Assembly (NCBI GenBank): GCA_017654935.2
Contig: CM065697.1
Span: 47,652,763-47,716,762 of the forward strand
DNA from: Phymorhynchus buccinoides
Lineage: Eukaryota; Mollusca; Gastropoda; Neogastropoda; Raphitomidae
Direction: 5' to 3'
DNA: 64,000 nt
The notes beneath the pieces were generated by a model, which was given only the letters and a program-made list of their open reading frames with translations, did not search any database and was not told the DNA's origin. Made by a program: the position numbers and the translations under genes. Position 1 is the stretch's first letter; every line of letters starts with the position of its first letter. Of this stretch, positions 22,545-32,905 are shown piece by piece.

Positions 22545-22890
22545 ACGTTGGCGGGTCACCGTGAAGAAGTGGCCAGCAGCGGTTTTGACCACACACTGTG
22601 AAAAGCCAGAGAAGAGCTGACCTGCCCTGGACAAAGGGACACAATCCTGCCTTCGGGGCTTCTGGCCAAACCTTTTGCTGGCGTCTCTTCTTCTTCTTCT
22701 TAACCATGCGTGGCCACAATCAACATGACGACAGAGACGTAAGGCTACTCGCTTTGTGAGCCGTGCCGATTGGACAACGATTACGTGGATTTCACGAGGT
22801 TCACCATGAAGAGTGGCCAGTGGCGATTGTAACACTCACCGTCGACAACAACAGCGAAGCGCTGAACGACGCTGGACAAAGGGTTGCATA
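22545..22890. repeat. Diverged tandem duplication, ~250-bp spacing
   Basis: GGTCACCGTGAAGAAGTGGC at 22554 with GCTGGACAAAGGG-type text near 22630, and GGTTCACCATGAAGAGTGGC at 22798 with GCTGGACAAAGGG near 22873. The two copies are clearly related but diverged. A 97-codon minus-strand frame spanning them has no recognisable motif. Confidence 0.5.
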
Positions 22891-22988
22891 GGTCCCCGGT
22901 CTTTCTCTCTTTGTATTGTTAAAGTGAGGTAGGAACTAAAAGTCACGCGGATTACGTGGGTTGTGTGCCCTCGGGGGTCTACAATCCT

Positions 22989-23288
22989 TATAAAACCCCT
23001 GCACAGAAGGCCAGGTCCCGCAGTTTGAGCCACACACTCCACCTCTCTTGGTGTTCAGGTGGAGAGAGAGAGAGGGGGACTGCCCTCCCGACGATTGTCG
23101 GAGTGGGAGACAAACAGGGCAGCCCCGTCACCCCTCTCTCTCGCTGGGACACCACTACAGTAAGGGCTGGCCACCACACTTGGTAGTCACTGGGCATCTC
23201 AGACGACACCAGTGCCAAAGCCGATGTCCACAGCACGGCTTCCCGACACCACCATGCTGTCCAGGAACACTCAGTTCTAGAGTAAGGT
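22989..23288 (+). promoter_or_regulatory. Possible TATA promoter and first exon
   Basis: TATAAAA lies at 22989-22995. A GC-richer, less repetitive stretch follows it. At 23286-23292 the sequence AAGGTGAGT is a strong 5' splice site. A well-placed ATG (ACCACCATGC, about 23258) opens only an 8-codon frame that stops before the splice site. If real this would be a mostly non-coding first exon. No downstream exon can be tied to it, so this may be chance. Confidence 0.25.
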
Positions 23289-23395
23289 GAGTGATGTTTT
23301 GCTTTGTTAAATCATGTCTTTACCCGACCATTGCCACATCGTCCTTTGCGGTTTCGTTTTTCATCACTGTTTTATTGTTTGATTACTGAGGAATT

Positions 23396-23843
23396 TTGAA
23401 TACGGAATTGTATATGGCATCCTAACCTAAAAAGACAACCAATATCATTTGAAAAAGTTCAGAGAAGAGCCACGAAATTAGTTAAAGCATGTACAAATAT
23501 CTTATGAGGAACGTTTAGACTTTCTAAAATTATCATCTGTAAAAGAAGAAAGCTTAGAGGGGATCTAATTCAAGAATATAAAATTGTACATAATCTTTAT
23601 TATGTAAATTTTAATGATTTCTTCATGAAAAGTACAAAGATAAAGCAAGAAATAGTGATGGCAAGTTGTTTCTTAACAGATCCAATACTAACACCCACAA
23701 ACTGTGTTTTTACTAACCGTTTTGTTCAGATGTGGAATAATCTACCAATTAACATAAAGAATGCACCTAACATTAATTAACTCAAAAATCTTTTGGACGA
23801 AAACCCAAATTTGAAAACAAAATTAAAAAGTTTTGATGAATAA
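23396..23843 (+). pseudogene. LINE ORF2 C-terminal remnant (CR1/Jockey-like)
   Basis: The frame through 23448 reads FEKVQRRATKLVKACTNI, stop, RRKLRGDLIQEYKIV, VNFNDFFMKST, TNRFVQMWNNLPINIKNAPN, stop, LKNLLDENPNLKTKL, then a natural end TAA at 23841. This is the conserved domain after reverse transcriptase in many LINEs (QRRATK, RRxRGDLI..YKI, NR...WNxLP, FKxxLD). In-frame stops at 23505 and 23778 and a short stretch of lost similarity show it is dead. Upstream, EYGIVYGI (23397-) resembles the LEYGxxVW start of the same domain. Only the 3' part of an element is present. Confidence 0.8.
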
Positions 23844-24194
23844 ACAAAGCCATTCCCCCAAAAAATTACTTTTTGATTAGTTTTAGTTTAAGGAGATGCA
23901 AACCACTTTATAAATAATAAATAAAAACATAGCCCTATATCTCTACCTGCAGCCACATGTCACGTGACGGGTCAGCTTTAGGCAAACTGGTACTTTAGTC
24001 ACCCGCCGCTAAATTGTCGCATTACAAATGTCCACAGAGAAGCAACATTCGGTCTTTCACAGGGATTGAGTAAGGATCAGCCTAGGATTATTGTCTTTCA
24101 AATGAAGGAAGCAGACGTTGAGAAGCAGGGTGTAAACATGACGGGGTGACTAACGTGCAAGCTCGCCCAGTGTAACTTAACGGGGCGGAGATTT

Positions 24195-25415
24195 GGTGTA
24201 CACCACTAGGTAGGCCCATCACAATTTGTGTTTGTGTACACCACTAGGTAGGCCCATCACAATTTGTTCTTTGTGTACACCACTAGGTAGGCCCATCACA
24301 ATTTGTTCTTTGTGTACACCACTAGGTAGGCCCATCACAATTTGTTCTTTGTGTACACCACTAGGTAGGCCCATCACAATTTGTTCTTTGTGTACACCAC
24401 TAGGTAGGCCCATCACAATTTGTTCTTTGTGTACACCACTAGGTAGGCCCATCACAATTTGTTCTTTGTGTACACCACTAGGTAGGCCCATCACAATTTG
24501 TTCTTTGTGTACACCACTAGGCAGGCCCATCTCAATTTGCTCTGTGTACACCACTAGATAGGCCCATCACAATTTGCTCTGTGTACACCACTAGGTAGGC
24601 CCATCAAAATTTGCTCTGTGTACACCACTAGGTAGGCCCATCACAATTTGCTCTTTATGTACACCACTAAGTAGACTTATCTCAATTTGCTTTTGGTGTT
24701 AACGACAAGGTAGGCCTATCTCAATTTTCTTTTGGTGTTAACGACAAGGTAGGCCTATCTCAATTTGCTTTTGGTGTTAACGACAAGGTAGGCCTATCTC
24801 AATTTGCTTTTGGTGTTAACGACAAGGTAGGCCTATCTCAATTTGCTTTTGGTGTTAACGACAAGGTAGGCCTATCTCAATTTGCTTTTGGTGTTAACGA
24901 CAAGGTAGGCCTATCTCAATTTGCTTTTGGTGTTAAAGACAAGGTAGGCCTATCTCAATTTGCTTTTGGTGTACATGGCAAGGTAGGCCCATCTCAATTT
25001 GCTTTTGGTGTTAAAGACAAGGTAGGCCTATCTCAATTTGCTTTTGGTTTTCCCAAGGTAGGCTTATCTCAATTATCTCAATTTGCTTTTGGTGTACATT
25101 ACTAGGTAGGCCCATCTCAATTTGTTCTTTGTGTACATGACAAGGTAGATCTCAATTATGTCAATTTGCTCTGTGTGCATGAAAAGGCAGGCCTATCTCA
25201 ATTTTCTCTTTGTGTACATTACTAGGTTAAGATTAAGATTAAAATTATAGCCCCGTCGACAACTAAGGCCATGTCAGGGCTAACACCATGTTGAATCTTA
25301 CCACGTATTAAAAAGGGACATGCCTATCTCAATTTGCTTTTGGTGTACATGACAAGGTAGACCCATCTCAATTTGCTCTTTGTGTACATGACAAGGTAGG
25401 CCTATCTCAATTCAC
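24195..25415. repeat. 39-bp minisatellite with three subfamilies
   Basis: The unit is 39 bp throughout but changes along the array. From 24195 to 24680 it carries GTGTACACCACTAGGTAGGC. From about 24690 to 24990 it carries GGTGTTAACGACAAGGTAGG. From about 24960 to 25415 it is mixed, with GTGTACATGACAAGGTAG. All units share AGGC(C)(C/T)ATCTCAATTTG. Because 39 is a multiple of 3, a repeated 13-residue peptide is open on both strands in the first part. The array is interrupted by a dispersed element at 25227-25322. Confidence 0.95.
25227..25322 (+). mobile_element. GTCGAC-core repeat inserted in minisatellite, copy 7
   Basis: Starts TTAAGATTAAGATTAAAATT, continues ATAGCCCCGTCGACAACTAA, GGCCATGTCAGGGCT and TTACCACGTATTAAAAAGGG. 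Minisatellite text resumes on both sides (ACTAGGT before, GCCTATCTCAATTTG after), so about 95 bp was inserted. Read on the minus strand it ends in repeated AATCTT units, as some retroposon tails do. No target duplication is obvious. The mobility mechanism is inferred only. Confidence 0.7.
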
Positions 25416-26121
25416 GGAGGCGACATTCGGACATATATTTTCTGCGTGACATAGACAAACGTACCGAAATTGAGGAGGAGAAAAGACTGGAAGAACAAAG
25501 AATACGTGAAAGTATTAGAAATGCTGGAACGATTATTATAACCAACACTCAAAATTTGACGATGATCATGATGACATCGACATACTGTCATGAATGGTGA
25601 ATGTGTGTGTGTGTGTGTGTGTATGTTGTAACTTTTCAAATTTCCACCATTGTGTCTACTTGGAGACCCGCATGCCTGCTACCTTTTCAAGCTTTTTGTT
25701 GGCGCTGTCTGGTGGGTTTGTTCCTTTTTCCTATAGCCTATCTAGCTTCATTGCGTTTTTGCTTTGCTTGTTTAATTTTCTTGTTGGCTAGTGAGTTTAG
25801 CCTAAATTTATTATTCTCCAACTTTGGAGATTTGGCTTCAGTGTAAGTTTAATGGAAAACTTTGGCTAAAAAAATGGCTGGCGGCGAAAGGGTTAATAGC
25901 TCTGGTCTAAATACAGATTAAAGGTCCCGTAACTTATTACCCATAGGGTCATTGGTTTAGTATTTACTGTGTCTAGGCCAAGTGTTGGAAGGCAGATCCG
26001 AGCAATGTCCTTCTCCTGCCCTTTGTATGTGTGTTGGTGTATGTGGTCAGTCCATGCGGCTCGGTTGCTGTGGCTTACCGAATGGGGTATGAACGAGTTG
26101 GCGTCGATAAATATGTGTGCT

Positions 26122-26160
26122 TATGTGTGTGTGTGTGTGTGCGTGTGCGTGTGCGCGTGC

Positions 26161-26240
<80 letters not shown>
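26122..26240. repeat. Compound (GT/GC)n-(GA)n microsatellite
   Basis: GT with GC interruptions from 26122, pure GT to 26196, then GA to 26240. Confidence 0.97.
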
Positions 26241-26241
<1 letters not shown>

Positions 26242-26297
26242 GCTTTGTATATGCGCTGTTGCTGGTTGGTGTCACTCTTGAATGCTGTTTTTGTTGT

Positions 26298-26385
26298 CTG
26301 TTGATGAATCATTGATTGTAAAGCGCTTTGGGCTCATCTGAGGTAAAGCGCTATATAAATGTACAATTATTATTATTTCTTTTGT
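26298..26385 (+). repeat. Retroposon 3' tail with (ATT)n
   Basis: TTGTAAAGCGCTTTGGGC then AAAGCGCTATATAAATG and (ATT)n. Sequence of this type (AAGCGC..TATAAATG plus ATT repeats) is a widespread 3' end of invertebrate LINE/SINE elements. A reverse-oriented relative lies at 58995-59045. No body is recognisable upstream. Confidence 0.55.
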
Positions 26386-26531
26386 ACATATTTAAATATA
26401 TTATGTAGCCACTCTTTGGCGTCAGTGTGTTTAAAGGCATAACAACTGATCCCACAGATCGGGTCTTGCTAGTCAGAAAATTGCTGCGTTGCAGTGGCTC
26501 TCACAAGAGGGAAGAAAGAAGGGTTGAACTA

Positions 26532-28163
26532 CACTACTCACAAAAAGTTAAGGATCACTATGAGAAAACAGGTGCGCAATAAACTCCGTTCGCTCCTGTT
26601 ATTTTTTTCTCAGTCAAGCCAAATTGTTATGAATTCTTGTTCAGCTGTAAGTGGGCGATGTTGTGTTAGTGGAAACATTGCACGTGATTCTCTATTACTG
26701 AGCTTGGCAGCAAAAGAAAAAGCGGAAACTTGCGAAAAAGGACCTGTTTTGGATCGTTCTGCATGAACACATTGCACAAGCCAGATGGAAAAACCATTAT
26801 GCACGTGCAAGCACTGCTGTTTATGTGTGAGATGCTGTCTCTTGCTTCGCTTTATAAGAAGACATACCACCAGTATTAGGCCTGATTTGACAATGCCTCC
26901 ACGACGAAAATTGAGCGAGTTGGATAGGGGACGAGCTGTTGCATGGTTCCAAGATGGTGTTCCCAAGCGAGAAGTGGCCAGGCGACTTCAGGTGTCCATC
27001 TCGGTCATTGTCAGACTGATTCAACGCTTCACAGCCACTGGGAGGGTCCATGAAAGACGCAGATCTGGTCGACCGAAGAAGACAACTCCACGTGAAGATC
27101 GTCTCATTGAACGACAAGCCCTGCAGACAAGAACAGCCTCTTCCAGCATCATTCGAAGGCAGCTGAGGGTGGCTACTAACATCAACATCAGCCAGCAGAC
27201 CATACGGAACCGCCTTCATGGGTTTAACCTCCGTTCTCGTCGCCCAGCTGTACGGCCACGCTTAACTCCAGCCCATAGGGCAGCACGCCGCGCCTTCTGC
27301 AGACGTCACGTGAGGTGGACACGTCAGCAATGGTCCCAGGTCCTGTTCAGTGATGAATCACGCTTCACCCTGAACCACAACGACGGCCGACTGAGGGTCT
27401 GGAGGCGCCCAGGGGAACGCTTTATTGACGCCACTGTCCAAGAAAAGGTGGCCTTTGGTGGAGGTTCTGTAATGGTCTGGGGGGCCTTCAGCCTTCACCA
27501 CAGAACACCCTTGTATCATGTACAGGGTAACCTGACTGGCCTCCGATACCGGGATGAGATCCTTCGACCGCTGGCTGTGCCTACACTGCAGCAGATGGGA
27601 CCGCCGGCTGTCTACCAGGATGACAACGCTCGCCCCCACAGGGCAAGGGTGGTCAACGACTTCCTGCAGCAGTCTGGAGTCAACAGAATGGAGTGGCCAG
27701 CATGCAGTCCCGATCTCAACCCGATTGAGAACCTCTGGGATGAGCTGGATCGCAAAGTGAGGAGCAACCACCCCCCTCCCAGGGATGCCCAGCACCTCTA
27801 CCAGATGCTGCAGGCTGAGTGGCAGGCGCTTCCACAGAGGATCTTCACCACCCTGGTCAACTCCATGAGGACTCGCTGCGTCGAGTGCCAGAACAGCCAT
27901 GGCGGATACACGCATTACTGAACTTTTGGGAGCATCAGAATGCCCTGTCTTGTGATTTCAATGACTTTGGGAAATCAAATTTCGATACGTACCCACTTTG
28001 ATCAAATGTACAGACCAAACGATTGCTCGAAATTGAAGGCAATTGTGTATCGTTATCACTAAAGCATTGAATTAAATGTTGGCCAAAATTCAACGCATTG
28101 GCTTTCTTATTTGGAAAGTTATGAATTAGTTTGCAAGTGATCCTTAACTTTTTGTGGATAGCT
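26532..28163 (+). mobile_element. Complete Tc1-like transposon, copy 2
   Basis: It is bounded by terminal inverted repeats whose inner 20 bases match: CACAAAAAGTTAAGGATCAC at 26540-26559 and its complement at 28137-28156. The outer ~8 bases are less similar. A TA dinucleotide flanks each end (26530-26531 and 28164-28165), the usual Tc1 target duplication. At 1632 bp with a full transposase frame it has every visible part of an autonomous element. The near-identity to copy 1 (one synonymous change seen in the coding region) implies recent movement. Confidence 0.93.
26893..27921 (+). CDS. Tc1-like transposase, DD34E, 342 aa
   Basis: Same protein as at 13234, with no amino-acid difference found by eye. 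Helix-turn-helix about 10-46, GRPKK at 59-63, catalytic D154, D244 and E279, and terminal region ending SHGGYTHY. The one coding difference noticed is GAC/GAT in the SPDLNP motif, which is silent. The frame has no stop or frameshift and sits inside intact terminal repeats, so the enzyme is probably functional. No TATA box is evident just upstream and the 360-bp 5' leader is non-coding. Start chosen as for copy 1; the in-frame upstream ATG at 26785 gives an unlikely Cys-rich extension. Confidence 0.95.
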   Translation: MPPRRKLSELDRGRAVAWFQDGVPKREVARRLQVSISVIVRLIQRFTATGRVHERRRSGRPKKTTPREDRLIERQALQTRTASSSIIRRQLRVATNINISQQTIRNRLHGFNLRSRRPAVRPRLTPAHRAARRAFCRRHVRWTRQQWSQVLFSDESRFTLNHNDGRLRVWRRPGERFIDATVQEKVAFGGGSVMVWGAFSLHHRTPLYHVQGNLTGLRYRDEILRPLAVPTLQQMGPPAVYQDDNARPHRARVVNDFLQQSGVNRMEWPACSPDLNPIENLWDELDRKVRSNHPPPRDAQHLYQMLQAEWQALPQRIFTTLVNSMRTRCVECQNSHGGYTHY

Positions 28164-28165
28164 TA

Positions 28166-29178
28166 TCTGTGTGGCAAGCAGCGATTCCAATGATGGTGCA
28201 CACCTGGCCGTGCCTTTGTATATGCCGGCTGTGGGTTTAATGGCTGTGGTCTAACTGCAGGTTAAAGGCCCCATAACTTATTAGCCACAAGGTCACCAAT
28301 TTAATACTTGCTGTGTCTAGGACTACTGTTGAAAGGCAGAGTCCAGCTGTGGCCTTCTGTCTTGTACACCCCCCCCCCCCTTCCCCAAACAGTAAATCAA
28401 GAAAATGTTTACACCTGGATGAAGTGATGAAATGGGAGTAAAGTATCTTTCCCAAGGACACAACACAGAACCAAACAGGATCTGAATATCCAATCTGACG
28501 TGGGCTCAAACTGCTCGGCTATGGTACCTTCTTTTAATTGTCAAGGCTTTAGAACAACCACCCCCACCCCACCCCTCCCACGCTGTAAATGTTACACAAA
28601 AAGACGGATTTTGTTTGCTATATTTCTTTACTGTATTATCAATCAAATTGTGGGGCGCGGGGGTCTCAGTCTGGGGAAGGAGTGTCACAAAAGTATTCTG
28701 AATAAATATGGTAGGCTTGTTGATGATGTTTAATGTACAGATTACTCTTAAGCTGATCTCAAAACCAAAATGAGAAAACAGGCATGGGTGAAATTAATCC
28801 ACTTTCAGTGTACACATAATTCTGTAAAGGCTGAATTTAGATATTGGCCTAATTTTCAGCTCTCTCTCTCCCTCCCTCTCTCTCCCTCCCCTCCCCCCTC
28901 CCTCTCCCCCCCCTCCCTCCCTCCCTCTTAATTAGTACACTGGGTAAATGATGAAAGAAAGGGAAAAGAAACAAAAGCATAACAACGTGGGAATACTAAG
29001 TAAAGGAGAATAAACAAATTCATAGACATATTCATGAACAACCAATCAAACAAATAGATACAGAAGAAGAAGGGGAAAAAAGAAGTACAAATTATGATAA
29101 TTATGACAAGTACGACAAGTACGGGCAAGATTATGTTAGTTAATTAGATACCCTCTCCCTCCCCCCCTCCCTCCCTCC

Positions 29179-29258
<80 letters not shown>

Positions 29259-30150
29259 CCTCCACCACCACCATTTTTTTAAAATTTGTTTTCATACTTA
29301 TTTTCTCTTTTCTGTTTTCTTATTTTAACCTTTTCTTTTTCTTTGTATTGTTTCATTAGCGTTATCTTGTTGACCTTATATTGACATCACGTTTCACTTT
29401 TCTAGCTTTTAAATAGTTATTAGATATTGAAAAATAGCTTTGACCATATTGTACGGACTGTAAGGTGATACTTTTCCCCAGACCGAGGCCCCCGAGCCTT
29501 ATAATGTGAATAATATAGTTACAGGGTCTGAATTTTGTGCTAAATGTGGGGGGTACGTCTTATAATCAGGTGCGCTTAATAGTCCGTAAAATAGTCATTA
29601 TTTTTTCTAGGAAATGAGCGACCCATTTTCTTCCAGAATCTCTAACTTGTTGATTGCTTTGTGTTGATTGAGCGATTATGAAAAAAAAGTCTGAAATCTA
29701 TGTGTGCTTATAGGCTACATTTTGTTTCTCATTCTATGTATTCAAATGTTTGACTGGCTGCTCTATGGTCATAGTGGTAGCGTGCTATTGCAGTACTACT
29801 TGGCATGCTTGTTGACACCCAAAGTCAAAGAGAGAAAAAGTTTCATCAAAGTAAAAGGGAGAAAAAGGAACAATTATATGAAGATGTGTTACATCATCAT
29901 GTTTTAAAAACGAAGACAAACTAGTACAGAAATTTTTAAAAAATGGAAAGTAATTGCACTGAGTTCGTGTTGGTATTGTTATTCTTTACACTGGTTAGGA
30001 AAAACAAAAAAATAATAAGATGCTGTTCTCTCCTAAAAAATATTTGATCTGATCTGTATTAGTGAAAACAAAGTAAGCACGCCAAAGTTATGAGATTTTG
30101 CTCTATGTAAGTAAAATAATATTTTCATTCCCTTTGAAGGGCCCATGAAG
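28166..30150. other. Gene-less stretch with microsatellites
   Basis: It contains a C run near 28371-28380, CT-rich tracts at 28860-28928 and 29152-29180, and pure (GT)n at 29181-29253. The sequence TTTAATGGCTGTGGTCTAAC with GGCCCCATAACTTATTA (28236-28280) resembles 25895-25950 (TTAATAGCTCTGGTCTAA, GGTCCCGTAACTTATTA). That marks another dispersed repeat flanking both sides of the Tc1 region. No coding signal. Confidence 0.6.
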
Positions 30151-30155
30151 ATGAG

Positions 30156-30178
30156 GCAAATGAGAGAGAAAGAGAGAG

Positions 30179-30262
<84 letters not shown>
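30156..30262. repeat. (GA)n microsatellite
   Basis: GA run with AAAG interruptions at its start, ending in GGGGCGGGGC. Confidence 0.97.
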
Positions 30263-30265
<3 letters not shown>

Positions 30266-30798
30266 GGGCGAAGTTTTTATTATAGGCCTTAGGCCATCTT
30301 AATTGGACGTGTGGATATAAACATGTTTCAAAGAGAAAATCATATCAAAATTGGAAGAAAACATTTCGTTATAAATACATCATCAACTAGCCTTAGCTTA
30401 AAATGATTTTTTGTTTAAATGAAATTATGCACCACCTCATGTTTGGCTGAAGGCATTAATTAATAACCATAATTTGGACAATGAGGGACATGTGTAATAT
30501 TTGGGTTTGTGCCTTTTCCATGTACGTCTCTATTGCTTGAATAATCATCTTGATGCATTAGTTCACTTTGGGTTTTTTATTTTTCTGTTTACATGCTTTC
30601 TTGATTTCAGATGTCTGGTTTCATTTTTATTTTATGAGCATATCATGACAAAAGCTGTGTTGGCTGATTTCTTTATACTCACTAAATATTTTGATTTGAC
30701 CCCCCCAAAATGTCTCAATATATGTATGGAGGGTGGGGCCGGGGATGTCGCGTTACTGCCTCCTATGACCAGTGTTCAGTGTCTACGGTTTGTTTTCA

Positions 30799-30825
30799 GT
30801 CTTCAGTGACGAGTCCCGCTTCACC
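30799..30825 (+). pseudogene. Possible relic of a DDE transposase motif
   Basis: Reads VFSDESRFT, the first catalytic block of Tc1 transposases (compare LFSDESRFT in the intact copies). Similarity is not traceable further with confidence, and the frame stops at 30851. The nucleotides differ from the intact copies, so it would be another, older Tc1 lineage. The same segment also looks like an exon: TTTTCAG ends at 30799 and AAGAGGTAGGT lies at 30936, with an open frame between. The two readings compete. Confidence 0.35.
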
Positions 30826-30972
30826 ACAACATATTCACCCGCCTTCCCCTGACTCCCCAAGAACAGCACCGGCCGCTAGACATGAAGACAACAGACAGCC
30901 GGACGGACATCTCAGCGCCAGAAACACTGTGGAGAAGAGGTAGGTGGCCCTTTGGAGGGGAAACCATCTTGT

Positions 30973-31246
30973 TGCTACTCTTTGAATTGCGTCATGCTGT
31001 TTACAGCCCTGTCAACAACTGAGGCCATCACAGGGCTGTCACTGCTCTTTGAATTGCGTCATGCTGTTTACAGCCCTGTCAACAATTGAGGCCATCACAG
31101 GGCTGTCACTGCTCTTTTAATTGCGTCATGCTGTTTACAGCCCTGTCAACAACTGAGGCCATCACAGGGCTGTCACTGCTCTTTTAATTGCGTCATGCTG
31201 TTTACAGCCCTGTCAGCAACTGAGGCCATCACAGGGCTGTCATTGC
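30973..31246. repeat. 67-bp tandem repeat, four copies
   Basis: Starts of CAGCCCTGTCAACAA lie at 31004, 31071, 31138 and 31205, so the period is exactly 67. Each unit can fold: AGCCCTGT pairs with ACAGGGCT 22 bases later. The unit core (AGCCC-GTC-ACAACT-AGGCCAT-CAGGGCTGTCAC) is the same as in the dispersed GTCGAC-core repeat, so this is probably a tandem amplification of a relative. Confidence 0.85.
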
Positions 31247-31249
31247 TCG

Positions 31250-32165
31250 GACGACTTGATGTTAGTTGAAACACGTCTTCGGCTGAAACGTTTTCGATCA
31301 TTAAAACTCTGATCAGATGGAAAATGATCAAGTAGTTTGGCTTATGTTTTGCTTCTCATCGGTAAATAAAAGACAAGCAAAACTGGTTTGTGGGTTTTTT
31401 TGTGTAAAAAGAGTTATGAATGAGAAAGGCGGACATGCAATATTTGCGGAAATAGAATTCTTGTACCTTTTTGTTTTAAACCTACCCGTTTCTAGGCAGG
31501 TGTTCGACAGATAGACCTTCCTGCATAGTATAAATTAGCGGTTTAAGTACCCGCTTCGTGCATACCCAGTTAAGGGGAAGGATGATTGGGCTGGAGATAG
31601 GGTAGAAGAAGTCATTATCGTCAATCTATATGCATTGCTGACGGTACATGTTGAGTTGCTTCCCATTTATCTGTATCTGATTATCTGAAAATATGTTTTA
31701 ATTATCTTGATTATTTGGATTTGCAGTATGCTCATAGAACGCCTCTGGCATAGAAGGTTCTCTACTGCGTAACAACGCGTGATCAAAGAACCAACCCCAC
31801 ATAAGCTGACCATCCAATAAGTAATAAAATATCATTATGCCATACTATCAAAGGCATGCGAACAAAATAGGCATGCTTACATCATCAGCTTTTGCAAGGA
31901 CAAAAATCGTAACAACAAATAAAAGTTCCAGAAAACATGCACAATAATATGAGCGAGTTTCCATGTCTGTAGCCTTCCTTTGACATTGTTCCGTCATTAG
32001 ATAATAGTTTCCCTCCAGGTATTGCAGGAGCAGCCAAAATGTGGGGGGAAACACATTCCAGTCTGCCCAGGGTTTTTTATCTCCATGATTGTGTATGTGC
32101 ATGGGTTTCTGGTTATTTACATATCAGCTTAATATATTAAGTTGATTAATCAATTTATGTTCTAC
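31250..32165. other. Gene-less A/T-rich stretch
   Basis: No coding signal is recognised. It starts with TTCGGCTGAAACGTTTTCGA-type text that often lies at retroelement ends, but nothing else supports that. Confidence 0.5.
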
Positions 32166-32239
32166 TATTTATGTTTCAGCTAGCCCTACCCAATTCCAGA
32201 AGGGAGAATACCACCCAGACTGAGGCCTTTGCTGGAATC

Positions 32240-32905
32240 ACACCACCCACAATGTCCCTAAGGAACTACCCCCAGCCACGGACCACACAACGTCAACACC
32301 TTGCCCTTCGTCTCTCCAACGTCACATTGGCTCCATCATCAGACAGCACACCACCACAATGTCCCCAAGGAACTACCCCCAGCCACGGACCACACAACGT
32401 CAACACCTTGCCCTTCGTCTCTCCAACGTCACATTGGCTCCATCATCAGACATCACACCACCACAATGTCCCTAAGAAACTACCCCCAGCCACGGACCAC
32501 ACAACGTCAACACCTTGCCCTTCGTCTCTATCTCCAACGTCACATTGGCTCCATCATCAGACATCACACCATCACAATGTCTCTAAGAAACTACCCCCAG
32601 CCACGGACCACACAACGTCAACACCTTGCCCTTCGTCTCTCCAACGTCACATTGGCTCCATCATCAGACATCACACCACCACAATGTCCCCAAGGAACTA
32701 CCCCCAGCCACGGACCACACAACGTCAACACCTTGCCCTTCGTCTCTCCAACGTCACATTGGCTCCATCATCAGACATCACACCACCACAATGTCCCTAA
32801 GAAACTACCCCCAGCCACGGACCACACAACGTCAACACCTTGCCCTTCGTCTCTATCTCCAACGTCACCTTGGCTCCATCATCAGACATCGCACACTTCG
32901 TCTAC
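32240..32905. repeat. 107-bp tandem repeat, ~6 copies, stop-free in all plus frames
   Basis: CAATGTCCC(C/T)AAG starts at 32251, 32358, 32465 and 32576, giving periods of 107 and 111 (a TATC insertion in some units). Each unit holds CCACGGACCACACAACGTCA and CGTCACATTGGCTCCATCAT. Since 107 is not a multiple of 3, each plus frame passes through all phases of the unit, and two frames stay open for over 200 codons. This means the unit has no stop in any plus phase. A TTTATGTTTCAG acceptor-like site lies just upstream (32168-32179). I treat it as a minisatellite, with a possible exon as the alternative. Confidence 0.8.

Noticed and set aside
24195..25415. CRISPR array
   Set aside because: Units are contiguous copies without unique spacers, and the genome is eukaryotic. 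The same holds for the 56-, 57-, 59-, 64-, 70- and 72-bp arrays.
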